DNA from: an uncultured Oscillospiraceae bacterium | GTDB taxonomy: Bacteria > Bacillota > Clostridia > Oscillospirales > Acutalibacteraceae | Direction of reading: 5' to 3' | DNA: 22,425 bases | NCBI GenBank assembly: GCA_959601025.1 | Contig: CAUGOD010000041.1 | Coordinates: forward strand, 1 to 22,425 | In this document: in pieces, positions 1 through 7,327 of the stretch | How the letters are laid out: every line of letters begins with the position of its first letter | Numbering within the stretch: the first letter of the stretch is position 1 | Translations under genes and position numbers: made by a program | Notes under the pieces: generated by a model | What the model saw: the letters and a program-made list of their open reading frames with translations, nothing else | Told to the model about the DNA's origin: nothing | The model's database searches: none

Positions 1-84
1 CAAGCACCTCTTATTCGCTTTCCCTTTCCTGTAACACATCTTTGACAATCCTACACCGTCTTTTGCAAAATATTTGGAAGTGTA

Positions 85-113
85 TTGACATATACCAAAA
101 TTCGTGCTATCCT
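85..113 (+). promoter_or_regulatory. Sigma-A type promoter of the trp operon
   Basis: A perfect -35 hexamer TTGACA (85-90) is followed by exactly 17 bases and a -10 hexamer TATCCT (108-113). Transcription would start near 120, just before the first stem of the T-box leader, so position and strength both fit the trp operon. The 84 bases upstream hold no gene I can support. The promoter itself is expected to be constitutive, with control in the leader RNA. Confidence 0.8.
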
Positions 114-123
114 TTAATAGAAT

Positions 124-407
124 AAACCGTTGAAGCGGAGATAACGGCGATTATGCTTCCACAGAGAGCCCGCGCTGCTGAGAGTCGGGTGAAAAACAGA
201 TCGTCAAATGGACCGCGGAGGGTGCAGTCAAATGCGTGGTTTCACGCAGAGTATTCTGCAACGTGGGGGCATACGTTAGTTGCCGGGGATATGCTGGTAT
301 CCTGTTGAGCGCATGGCCTGTAATGGGCTGTGAATCAAGGTGGCATCGCGGATAAAGCGCTTTTATTCGTCCTTGACAGAAGAGTTGTTCTGTCAAGGGC
401 GTTTTTT
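124..407 (+). promoter_or_regulatory. Tryptophan-specific T-box riboswitch (leader of trpE)
   Basis: The leader has the landmarks of a T-box. There is a stem I start with GTTGAAGCGGAG (129-140), an AGAGAG bulge region (163-168) and a distal loop of GCTGAGAG type (177-184). A specifier TGG lies at 209-211 with its stem closed by GCGG (135-138) and CCGC (213-216). The T-box proper is AAGGTGGCATCGCGG (337-351). The antiterminator pairs 337-340 with 371-374 and 348-356 with 362-370, leaving the 7-nt bulge UGGCAUC. UGG is the only Trp codon, and the bulge UGGC can pair with an acceptor end GCCA, matching the G discriminator base usual in bacterial tRNA-Trp. Uncharged tRNA-Trp should stabilise the antiterminator and allow transcription of trpE onward. 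The bulge reads AUC where ACC is canonical. Confidence 0.93.
368..407 (+). terminator. T-box-controlled terminator 1
   Basis: A 14-bp stem (368-381 with 388-401, one G-U pair) with loop GAGTTG is followed by six T (402-407). Its 5' arm shares bases 368-374 with the 3' side of the T-box antiterminator, so the two structures exclude each other. It should form when tRNA-Trp is charged and stop transcription before trpE. Confidence 0.93.
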
Positions 408-423
408 GCTTTCAGGCATTACC

Positions 424-462
424 AATACCCCTTTGACAGAGAAGACAAAGGGGTATTTTTTT
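424..462 (+). terminator. Second tandem terminator in the trp leader
   Basis: A perfect 12-bp stem (AATACCCCTTTG at 424-435 with CAAAGGGGTATT at 446-457) and a 10-base loop are followed by T to 462. It lies 22 nt past the first terminator and before trpE. No second T-box sequence precedes it. Its 5' arm and loop carry TTGACAGA (433-440), the same octamer as the 5' arm of terminator 1 (373-380). It must be overcome for trpE to be transcribed; a possible relay is described in the findings. Confidence 0.85.
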
Positions 463-598
463 ACAGAAGGCCATAGCGTGAAAATACGATGCTTCCGCCT
501 TTTTGCGGAGAAATTTGATTCTTCGCCGCAAAAAACGCGGCGGCCGTTTCGCCCGTTGGCCGAAGCCCCCTCAAATTCAACAAGGAGTGGAGATTAAC

Positions 599-2065
599 AT
601 GAAGATTTTACCGAGCAGCGATGACGTCAGAAAAATCGCGGAATCCGGCGAGTATAAGGTGCTGCCGGTCAGCTGTGAGATCCTTTCGGATATCTGTACG
701 CCCATTGAAGCGCTACGAATCCTGAAAAACGTATCGACGCACTGCTATATGCTGGAATCGGTCGCCGAAAAAGAAAAATGGGGGCGGTACACCTTCCTCG
801 GCTTTGATCCCAAGCTGGAAATCACCTGTATGGAGGGGAAAATGAAAGCCGGCAACGTCAAATTCAAAACCGACGATCCTTCTGCGTTCCTGCGTCAGAT
901 TCTTGCCGATTATAAAAGCCCGCGCTTTGATTATCTCCCGTCCTTTACGGGAGGGCTGGTCGGGTACTTCTCGTATGACTATCTTGGGTACATCGAGCCG
1001 TCCGTCCGAACCGAATTGCAGGACAGCGAGGCGTTTAAGGACGTTGACCTGATGCTATTCGATAAGGTTATCGCCTTTGATAACTTCTGCCAGAAGATCA
1101 TCCTGATCGTCAATATGCCGCTGGACGATCCCGAAACAGGCTACAACAAAGCGGTAATGGAGCTGAAACAGCTTTGTGAGTTGCTCCGCACCGGCGAAAA
1201 GAAGAACGAGGCGGGCGGCCATCTGGCGGGGGAGGTCACGCCGCTGTTTGACAAGGAAGCCTACTGCGGCATGGTTGAGAAGGCGAAGCGCTATATCCGC
1301 GAGGGAGATATTTTCCAGATCGTGCTTTCCAACCGCCTCAGCGCCCCCTTTGAGGGAAGCCTGCTGAACACCTACCGCATCCTGCGGACCATGAATCCAT
1401 CCCCGTATATGTTCTACTTTTCGGGGACCGATGTGGAGGTTGCGGGCGCGTCGCCGGAAACCCTGGTTAAGCTGGAAAACGGCGTGCTGCACACCTTCCC
1501 CCTGGCAGGAACCAGGCCGAGGGGCAAAACGGACGACGAGGATCGGGAACTGGAGGCCGAGCTTCTGGCGGACCAGAAAGAGATTGCGGAGCATAATATG
1601 CTGGTGGACCTGGGAAGGAACGATCTCGGCAAGGTCAGCAAATTCGGAACGGTTGAGGTGGAAAAGCTGCACTCCATCGAACGCTATTCCCATGTGATGC
1701 ACATCGGTTCCACGGTAAGAGGAGAAATCCGGGAGGGACTTGACGCGCTGGACGCCATCGGCGCCGTTCTCCCCGCGGGGACGCTTTCCGGCGCCCCGAA
1801 AATCCGGGCGTGCCAGTTGATCGGCGAGCTGGAAAGCAATAAGCGGGGCATTTACGGCGGTGCGATCGGCTACATCGATTTCACCGGCAATATGGATACG
1901 TGCATTGCCATCCGCATTGCCTATAAGAAAAACGGCAGGGTATTCGTCAGAAGCGGCGCCGGGATTGTTGCGGACTCGGTTCCCGAAAAGGAATACGAGG
2001 AATGCATCAACAAAGCGAAAGCGGTCGTCAACGCTCTGAAGCGTGCGGAGGAGGCGGACATATGA
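599..2065 (+). CDS. trpE: Anthranilate synthase component I
   Basis: This is the large subunit of anthranilate synthase (488 aa), which converts chorismate to anthranilate using ammonia delivered by TrpG. It shows the chorismate-binding signatures LVDLGRNDLG (about 335-344) and LPAGTLSGAPKIRA (about 390-403). Two motifs of the tryptophan feedback site are also present: LES (52-54) near the N terminus and NPSPYMFY (266-273). Length is normal for the family. I chose the ATG at 599 because AAGGAG (582-587) lies 11 nt upstream; the frame stays open back to 503, but that extra stretch is basic, low-complexity and would overlap leader hairpins. The stop overlaps the trpG start in an ATGA, so the two subunits are probably translationally coupled. 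Expression should follow the T-box and activity should be inhibited by tryptophan. Confidence 0.97.
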   Translation: MKILPSSDDVRKIAESGEYKVLPVSCEILSDICTPIEALRILKNVSTHCYMLESVAEKEKWGRYTFLGFDPKLEITCMEGKMKAGNVKFKTDDPSAFLRQILADYKSPRFDYLPSFTGGLVGYFSYDYLGYIEPSVRTELQDSEAFKDVDLMLFDKVIAFDNFCQKIILIVNMPLDDPETGYNKAVMELKQLCELLRTGEKKNEAGGHLAGEVTPLFDKEAYCGMVEKAKRYIREGDIFQIVLSNRLSAPFEGSLLNTYRILRTMNPSPYMFYFSGTDVEVAGASPETLVKLENGVLHTFPLAGTRPRGKTDDEDRELEAELLADQKEIAEHNMLVDLGRNDLGKVSKFGTVEVEKLHSIERYSHVMHIGSTVRGEIREGLDALDAIGAVLPAGTLSGAPKIRACQLIGELESNKRGIYGGAIGYIDFTGNMDTCIAIRIAYKKNGRVFVRSGAGIVADSVPEKEYEECINKAKAVVNALKRAEEADI

Positions 2066-2631
2066 TCTTACTGATCGACAATTACGACAGCTTTTCCTAT
2101 AATCTGTATCAGCTTGTCGGTGGGATTGATCCCGATATTCAGGTGATTCGCAACGACGAGATGACGGTGGAGGAAATACGGAAACGAAGGCCCAGCCGTA
2201 TCCTCCTCTCGCCCGGTCCCGGCAGGCCGGAGAATGCGGGGGTTACCATCGAGGTTGCTAGGACGCTCGGCAAGGACATCCCGATACTCGGCGTATGTCT
2301 CGGCCATCAGGCGATCTGCGCGGCGTTTGGGGCGACGGTCACCTATGCCCGGGAGCTGATGCACGGAAAGCAGTCGGAGGTTCGGTTTGACGCGGAATGC
2401 CCGTTGTTTCAAGGCTGCCCCGAAACAGCGCTCGTTGCCCGCTATCATTCCCTTGCCGCCGACCCGAAAACCCTTCCCGATTGCCTGACGGTTACCGCCG
2501 TAACAGCGGACGGCGAGGTGATGGCGGTGCAGCATACCGAATACCCGATTTTCGGGGTGCAGTTCCATCCCGAGTCCATCATGACGCCGGACGGGAAGAC
2601 CATGCTGGAGAATTTTATCAATTTGAGATAA
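2062..2631 (+). CDS. trpG: Anthranilate synthase component II (glutamine amidotransferase)
   Basis: This is a class I glutamine amidotransferase of 189 aa that hydrolyses glutamine and channels ammonia to TrpE. The nucleophile is Cys79 in GVCLGHQ, and His169 and Glu171 of FHPES complete the triad. The N terminus LLIDNYDSFSYNL and the oxyanion segment LLSPGPG are typical of the TrpG/PabA group. The ATG at 2062 overlaps the trpE stop by 4 nt and is preceded by GGAGGAGG inside trpE; an upstream in-frame start at 2002 would add 20 residues with no family counterpart. It is not fused to trpE or trpD. In some bacteria a TrpG also serves PabB; no pab gene is visible here. Confidence 0.97.
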   Translation: MILLIDNYDSFSYNLYQLVGGIDPDIQVIRNDEMTVEEIRKRRPSRILLSPGPGRPENAGVTIEVARTLGKDIPILGVCLGHQAICAAFGATVTYARELMHGKQSEVRFDAECPLFQGCPETALVARYHSLAADPKTLPDCLTVTAVTADGEVMAVQHTEYPIFGVQFHPESIMTPDGKTMLENFINLR

Positions 2632-2644
2632 AGGAGAAACGGCC

Positions 2645-3670
2645 ATGATTAAAGAAGCCATCGAAAAGATCGTAAGCAAGCAGGACCTCACCTACGATGA
2701 GGCGTACGGCGTTATGAATGAAATTATGAGCGGAAAAACCACGCCTACGCAGAACGCAGCCTTTCTTGCGGCGCTGTCCACGAAGAGCGCCAAAGCCGAA
2801 ACCACGGCAGAGATCGCCGGCTGCGCCGCCGCCATGCGGGATCGTGCCGTAAAAGTGGAAACCGGCATGGAGGTATTTGAAATCGTCGGTACCGGCGGAG
2901 ACTGCGCGCACAGCTTCAACATCTCCACCACCTCCGCGCTGGTCGCCGCCGCGGGCGGGATGAAGGTCGCCAAGCATGGCAACCGCGCGGCGTCCTCTCA
3001 GTGCGGAACGGCGGATTGCCTGGAAGCGCTGGGCGTGAACATCCAGCAAAGCCCCGAACGATGCGCCGAGCTTTTACACGAAGCGGGCATTTGCTTTTTC
3101 TTTGCGCAGAAGTACCACACCTCTATGAAATATGTGGGGGCGATCCGTAAGGAGCTTGGCTTCCGCACCGTGTTCAATATTCTTGGCCCGCTCACCAATC
3201 CCGGAAGCCCGGCAATGCAGCTGCTGGGCGTGTATGACGAGTATCTGGTGGAGCCGCTGGCTCAGGTGCTCATAAACCTTGGCGTCAAACGCGGGATGGT
3301 AGTGTACGGCCAGGACAAGCTGGATGAAATCTCTATGAGCGCGCCGACCACCGTCTGCGAATTCAAGGACGGCTGGTTCAAAGCGTATACCATCTCCCCC
3401 GAAGATTTCGGCTTTGAACGCTGTGCGAAGGCCGACCTTACCGGCGGGACGCCGGAGGAGAATGCGGAAATCACACGGGCTATTTTGCGCGGTGAAAAGG
3501 GGCCCAAGCGAAACGCCGTATTGATGAACGCCGGCGCGTCGCTCTATATCGGCGGCAAGGCGGAAACCATGAAAGAGGGCGTCGCCCTGGCGGCGGAGCT
3601 GATTGATTCCGGAAGGGCGCTGGATACGCTGCAGAGGTTTATCGAAGTGAGCAACCGCCCGGAGGAATAA
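2645..3670 (+). CDS. trpD: Anthranilate phosphoribosyltransferase
   Basis: It transfers phosphoribose from PRPP to anthranilate, the second step of the pathway. At 341 aa it has the standard length. The PRPP-binding loop GTGGD is at 82-86, KHGNRAASS at 110-118, and HTSMKYVGAIRKELGFR at 158-174, which helps bind anthranilate. The metal-binding acidic pair DE is at 227-228. The ATG at 2645 follows AAGGAG (2631-2636), which begins on the last base of the trpG stop codon, leaving a 13-nt gap. The gene is separate from trpG, unlike the fused trpGD of enterobacteria. Confidence 0.97.
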   Translation: MIKEAIEKIVSKQDLTYDEAYGVMNEIMSGKTTPTQNAAFLAALSTKSAKAETTAEIAGCAAAMRDRAVKVETGMEVFEIVGTGGDCAHSFNISTTSALVAAAGGMKVAKHGNRAASSQCGTADCLEALGVNIQQSPERCAELLHEAGICFFFAQKYHTSMKYVGAIRKELGFRTVFNILGPLTNPGSPAMQLLGVYDEYLVEPLAQVLINLGVKRGMVVYGQDKLDEISMSAPTTVCEFKDGWFKAYTISPEDFGFERCAKADLTGGTPEENAEITRAILRGEKGPKRNAVLMNAGASLYIGGKAETMKEGVALAAELIDSGRALDTLQRFIEVSNRPEE

Positions 3671-3673
3671 GGC

Positions 3674-4456
3674 ATGAGTATATTGGATCAGCTTGCAGAC
3701 TACGCCAGAGAGCGTACCGCGCTGGCAAAACGGGGACGTTCCGCCGATGAAGTCAGGCGGCAGGCAATGTCGCTTCCCCAAGGCGTATTTTCATTTGAGC
3801 GCGCGCTGAAAAAGCCGGGGCTTTCCTTCATCTGCGAATGCAAAAAGGCCTCGCCGTCCAAGGGCCTGATCGCGCAGGACTTTCCATACCGGCAAATAGC
3901 GAAGGAATACGAGTCGGCGGGCGCCGACTGCATCTCGGTCCTGACCGAGCCGAAATGGTTTTTGGGAAGCGACGAGTATTTGAAGACGATCGCCGCCGCC
4001 GTTTCCATCCCCTGCCTGCGCAAGGATTTTATCGTGGACGAGTACATGGTCTATGAAGCGAAGCTGCTGGGCGCGTCCGCGGTTTTGCTCATCTGCTCCA
4101 TCCTCTCCGAGCAGCAGGTCCGCGAATACATCGGGATTTGCGACGCGTTGGGGCTGTCCGCTTTGGTGGAAGCTCATGATGAAAACGAAGTGCAGATGGC
4201 GCTGAACGCGGGCGCCCGCGTGATCGGCGTCAATAACCGCAATCTCCGGGACTTTACGGTGGATACCGAAAACAGCCGCAGGCTTCGTGAGCGGATACCG
4301 CCGGAGGTGCTGTTTGTCTCCGAAAGCGGCGTGGAAAGCGCCGGCGATGTAAAGGTGCTGCGGGAACTCGGCGCCGACGCTGTCCTCATTGGGGAAACGC
4401 TGATGCGGGCGTCGGATAAAAAAGCAAAGCTTGCCGAATTGAGGGGCCTGGTATGA
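3674..4456 (+). CDS. trpC: Indole-3-glycerol-phosphate synthase
   Basis: A TIM-barrel enzyme of 260 aa that cyclises carboxyphenylamino-deoxyribulose phosphate to indole-3-glycerol phosphate. The family signature ECKKASPSKG (55-64) supplies Glu55 and Lys57, and the general-acid lysine is Lys117 in LRKDF. Glu166 in LVEAHD, the NNRNL motif (187-191) and SESG (216-219) cover the remaining active-site and phosphate-binding loops. The start lies 3 nt after the trpD stop with GGAGGAA just before it. The gene is monofunctional; the TrpF activity is encoded by the next gene, whose ATG overlaps this stop by 4 nt. Confidence 0.97.
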   Translation: MSILDQLADYARERTALAKRGRSADEVRRQAMSLPQGVFSFERALKKPGLSFICECKKASPSKGLIAQDFPYRQIAKEYESAGADCISVLTEPKWFLGSDEYLKTIAAAVSIPCLRKDFIVDEYMVYEAKLLGASAVLLICSILSEQQVREYIGICDALGLSALVEAHDENEVQMALNAGARVIGVNNRNLRDFTVDTENSRRLRERIPPEVLFVSESGVESAGDVKVLRELGADAVLIGETLMRASDKKAKLAELRGLV

Positions 4457-5064
4457 CGAAAATCAAGCTTTGCGGCCTTACGAGGCCCTGCGACGTCGAA
4501 GCCGTCAACGAGCTTTTACCGGACTTTATCGGCTTTGTTTTTGCGCGGAACAGCCGGCGGTATATATCGCCGGAAAACGCGGCTGGCCTGCGGAAACGGC
4601 TGCGTCCCGGCATTTCCGCCGTGGGCGTGTTTACGGATGAGAAGCCCGAAGCCGTCGCCGAGCTGCTAAGCCGCGGCGTCATCGATATCGCGCAGCTGCA
4701 CGGCGGCGAGGAGGAAGCGTATATCGGGCGGCTGCGGGCGTTGACCGATAAGCCGGTCGTCAAGGCCTTCCGGATCGACGAGCCGCGGGATATTGCCCGC
4801 GCGCAAAACAGTACGGCGGATTATGTGCTGCTGGATTCCGGGCCGGGCGGAACGGGAACGGTCTTTGACTGGAATTTATTGCGGCCTATGCGCCGGCCGT
4901 ATTTCCTCGCGGGAGGATTAAACGCCGGCAATGTGAAGGCCGCGGTTGAGGAACTGGCGCCCTACGCTGTCGACGTCAGCTCCGGGATTGAAACCGGCGG
5001 AGTGAAGGACATACGGAAAATAAGAGAGTTTGTTCACGCTGTCCGCAGCGTGTATTCCCTCTGA
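4453..5064 (+). CDS. trpF: Phosphoribosylanthranilate isomerase
   Basis: It catalyses the Amadori rearrangement of phosphoribosylanthranilate, the step between TrpD and TrpC. The protein is 203 aa, a small TIM barrel. Catalytic residues are visible as Cys7 in KLCGLTR and Asp128 in LLDSGPGGTG. The phosphate-binding segments LAGGLN and DVSSGIE close the C-terminal half. The start overlaps the trpC stop (ATGA), which implies coupled translation. The gene order trpC-trpF has the isomerase encoded after the synthase although it acts before it, as in other Firmicute trp operons. Confidence 0.96.
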   Translation: MTKIKLCGLTRPCDVEAVNELLPDFIGFVFARNSRRYISPENAAGLRKRLRPGISAVGVFTDEKPEAVAELLSRGVIDIAQLHGGEEEAYIGRLRALTDKPVVKAFRIDEPRDIARAQNSTADYVLLDSGPGGTGTVFDWNLLRPMRRPYFLAGGLNAGNVKAAVEELAPYAVDVSSGIETGGVKDIRKIREFVHAVRSVYSL

Positions 5065-5094
5065 AAACCGCAGGAAAAGAAAGGAACGGATACC

Positions 5095-6285
5095 ATGTCG
5101 AATAAGAAAGGGCGCTTCGGCGTCCACGGCGGGCAATACATTCCCGAAACGCTGATGAACGCGGTTATCGAGCTGGAAGCGGCGTATGAGCATTTTAAAA
5201 ACGATCCCGCGTTCAACCGGGAGCTGACGGCGCTTTTCAATGAATACGCCGGCCGGCCCTCGCGGCTTTACTATGCGGAAAAAATGACAAAGGCTCTTGG
5301 CGGGGCGAAGATATATCTCAAACGAGAGGACCTCAACCACACCGGAGCCCATAAAATCAATAACGTGCTGGGGCAGGCGCTTCTGGCAAAAAGGATGGGG
5401 AAGACCCGTCTCATCGCCGAAACAGGCGCCGGTCAGCACGGCGTCGCCACCGCGACGGCCGCCGCGCTGATGGGGATGGAGTGCGTGGTGTTTATGGGCG
5501 AGGAGGATACGATACGGCAGGCTCTGAACGTTTACCGTATGCGTTTGCTGGGGGCCGAGGTGATTCCGGTCAAAACCGGCACCGCCACCCTGAAGGATGC
5601 CGTGTCCGAGGCGATGCGGGAGTGGACCAGCCGGATCGCGGATACCCATTACTGTCTTGGTTCGGTGATGGGCCCCCACCCGTTTCCCACCATTGTCCGG
5701 GATTTCCAGGCGGTCATTTCCAAGGAAATCCGGGAGCAGATTCTGGAAAAGGAAGGCAGGCTGCCCGACGCGGTAATTGCCTGTGTGGGCGGCGGTTCCA
5801 ACGCCATCGGCAGCTTCTACCATTTCATCGGGGACAAGGAGGTAAGGCTGATCGGCTGCGAGGCGGCCGGCAGAGGCATTGATACCTTTGAAACCGCCGC
5901 CACGGTCAACACCGGCCGGGTGGGGATTTTCCACGGCATGAAATCTTACTTCTGCCAGGACAAATACGGCCAGATCGCGCCGGTTTACTCCATTTCGGCG
6001 GGGCTAGACTATCCCGGCGTCGGGCCGGAGCACGCCTACCTCCACGATATCGGCCGCGCGGAATACGTGCCGGTTACCGACGAGGAGGCGGTTTGCGCTT
6101 TTGAATACCTGGCGAAAACCGAGGGCATCATTCCCGCGATCGAATCGGCGCACGCCGTCGCTCACGCCATCAAAGTCGCGCCGGCAATGAACAAGAATCA
6201 GATTATCGTCATTACCATATCCGGCCGGGGCGATAAGGACTGCGCCGCAATCGCCAGATACAGGGGGGAGGATATCCATGAGTAA
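5095..6285 (+). CDS. trpB: Tryptophan synthase beta subunit
   Basis: This PLP enzyme of 396 aa condenses indole with serine to give tryptophan. The PLP lysine is Lys87 in NHTGAHKINN and the acid/base glutamate is Glu109 in AETGAGQHG, the same numbering as in enterobacterial TrpB. The phosphate-binding loop CVGGGSNAIG is also present. It is the operon-type TrpB1, as expected next to trpA. AAAGGA (5080-5085) precedes the ATG, and the 30-nt gap after trpF is the longest inside the operon. The stop overlaps the trpA start by 8 nt, fitting stoichiometric production of the alpha2-beta2 complex. Confidence 0.98.
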   Translation: MSNKKGRFGVHGGQYIPETLMNAVIELEAAYEHFKNDPAFNRELTALFNEYAGRPSRLYYAEKMTKALGGAKIYLKREDLNHTGAHKINNVLGQALLAKRMGKTRLIAETGAGQHGVATATAAALMGMECVVFMGEEDTIRQALNVYRMRLLGAEVIPVKTGTATLKDAVSEAMREWTSRIADTHYCLGSVMGPHPFPTIVRDFQAVISKEIREQILEKEGRLPDAVIACVGGGSNAIGSFYHFIGDKEVRLIGCEAAGRGIDTFETAATVNTGRVGIFHGMKSYFCQDKYGQIAPVYSISAGLDYPGVGPEHAYLHDIGRAEYVPVTDEEAVCAFEYLAKTEGIIPAIESAHAVAHAIKVAPAMNKNQIIVITISGRGDKDCAAIARYRGEDIHE

Positions 6286-7057
6286 AACAAGCAGCATAAA
6301 ATCCGCTTTTGAAAACGGGAAAGCGTTCATTGCCTTCATCACCTGCGGCGATCCTGATCTGGAAACGACCGCCGCGGCCGTCCGTGCCGCCGCGGCAAAC
6401 GGCGCGGACCTCATTGAGCTTGGCATCCCGTTTTCCGATCCTACCGCCGAAGGCCCCGTTATCCAGGGGGCGAATCTCCGCGCTCTGAACGGCGGCGTGA
6501 CAACGGATAAGATTTTTTCGTTTGTCAGGGAGCTGCGCCGGGACGTCCATATTCCGATGGTGTTCATGACCTATGCCAACGTGGTGTTTTCCTATGATGC
6601 GGAGCGTTTCATTTCCGCCTGCGGGGAAATAGGAATCAACGGGCTTATCCTGCCCGATCTTCCTTTTGAAGAAAAGGCGGAATTTTTACCCCTCTGCCGG
6701 CAATACGGCGTTGCGCTGATTTCCCTTGTTGCGCCTACCTCCGAAAACCGGATTGCCATGATTGCCAAAGAGGCGGAGGGCTTTTTATATATCGTCTCCA
6801 GCCTCGGCGTAACGGGCGCCCGGAGCGAGATCAAAACCGACCTTGCTTCCATCGTTGCCGTTGTCCGTCAGAACACCGATATCCCCTGCGCGATCGGCTT
6901 TGGGATATCTACCCCCGAACAGGCGAAAAAAATGGCGGATACGTCCGACGGCGTTATTGTCGGTTCCGCGATCATCAAGCTGCTGGAAAAGTACGGCCAG
7001 ACGGCGCCGCGATATATCGGTGAATACGTGAAGTCGATGAAGGACGCGCTGCGGTGA
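6278..7057 (+). CDS. trpA: Tryptophan synthase alpha subunit
   Basis: It cleaves indole-3-glycerol phosphate to indole and glyceraldehyde-3-phosphate and passes indole through a tunnel to TrpB. The protein is 259 aa. Catalytic Glu47 is seen in LIELGIPFSDP; the second catalytic acid, Asp60 in E. coli, is Glu58 here (TAEGPVIQ), a variant I recall in other clostridial TrpA proteins. The phosphate-binding segments include CAIGFGIS and VIVGSAII. The ATG lies inside the end of trpB behind a purine-rich GGGGGAGG. It is the last gene of the operon, followed after 13 nt by a hairpin. Confidence 0.97.
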   Translation: MSKTSSIKSAFENGKAFIAFITCGDPDLETTAAAVRAAAANGADLIELGIPFSDPTAEGPVIQGANLRALNGGVTTDKIFSFVRELRRDVHIPMVFMTYANVVFSYDAERFISACGEIGINGLILPDLPFEEKAEFLPLCRQYGVALISLVAPTSENRIAMIAKEAEGFLYIVSSLGVTGARSEIKTDLASIVAVVRQNTDIPCAIGFGISTPEQAKKMADTSDGVIVGSAIIKLLEKYGQTAPRYIGEYVKSMKDALR

Positions 7058-7070
7058 CGCTCGGCGTAGA

Positions 7071-7105
7071 GAAACGGGACTGATGGATAATCGGTCCCGT
7101 TTCTT
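7071..7105 (+). terminator. Terminator after trpA
   Basis: A perfect 10-bp stem GAAACGGGAC (7071-7080) / GTCCCGTTTC (7094-7103) with a 13-base loop begins 13 nt after the trpA stop. The T tract is short and interrupted (GTTTCTTTA), so termination may be partial. Its position marks the end of the trp operon. Confidence 0.7.
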
Positions 7106-7150
7106 TAGGCTATGGAGACGTCCGGAATGGCAGAACCAGAACCTTTTCCA

Positions 7151-7179
7151 TTGCAAAAACGCTTAAAGAATGGTAAAAT
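7151..7179 (+). promoter_or_regulatory. Promoter of the DUF4317 gene
   Basis: TTGCAA (7151-7156), a 17-base spacer and TAAAAT (7174-7179) form a good sigma-A promoter, helped by an extended -10 (TGG directly before the hexamer). It lies between the trp terminator and the next gene, so that gene is probably transcribed on its own. An 11-base inverted repeat GTACA-T-TGTAC (7237-7247) lies in the transcribed leader about 50 nt downstream of the predicted start. Confidence 0.65.
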
Positions 7180-7327
7180 CCGTTTGTAAATTTCCAAGCG
7201 GAGGGATAGGCTGCTCCTTCCCTGCCTGCTTCTTAAGTACATTGTACAAATGGATTGTTGCTGCGCTGAAGTCTGCCGAGCATCCGGCCCTTTCGCGCCC
7301 TGAAGCGCAGTGGAAAGGTCTGATTCT

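Noticed and set aside
42..70. Second promoter upstream (TTGACA at 42-47)
   Set aside because: No acceptable -10 hexamer lies at 16-18 bases; the promoter at 85-113 is far better.
489..518. Nine-codon leader peptide before trpE (classical attenuation)
   Set aside because: It contains no Trp codon and no ribosome site, and the T-box already explains the regulation.
503..598. In-frame N-terminal extension of trpE
   Set aside because: The 32 extra residues are basic and low-complexity, overlap leader hairpins and have no ribosome site; ATG 599 has AAGGAG at a good distance.
1055..1702. Long reverse-strand frame inside trpE, and similar ones across the trp genes
   Set aside because: They mirror GC-rich coding sequence of well-identified genes and have no supporting ribosome sites or family features.
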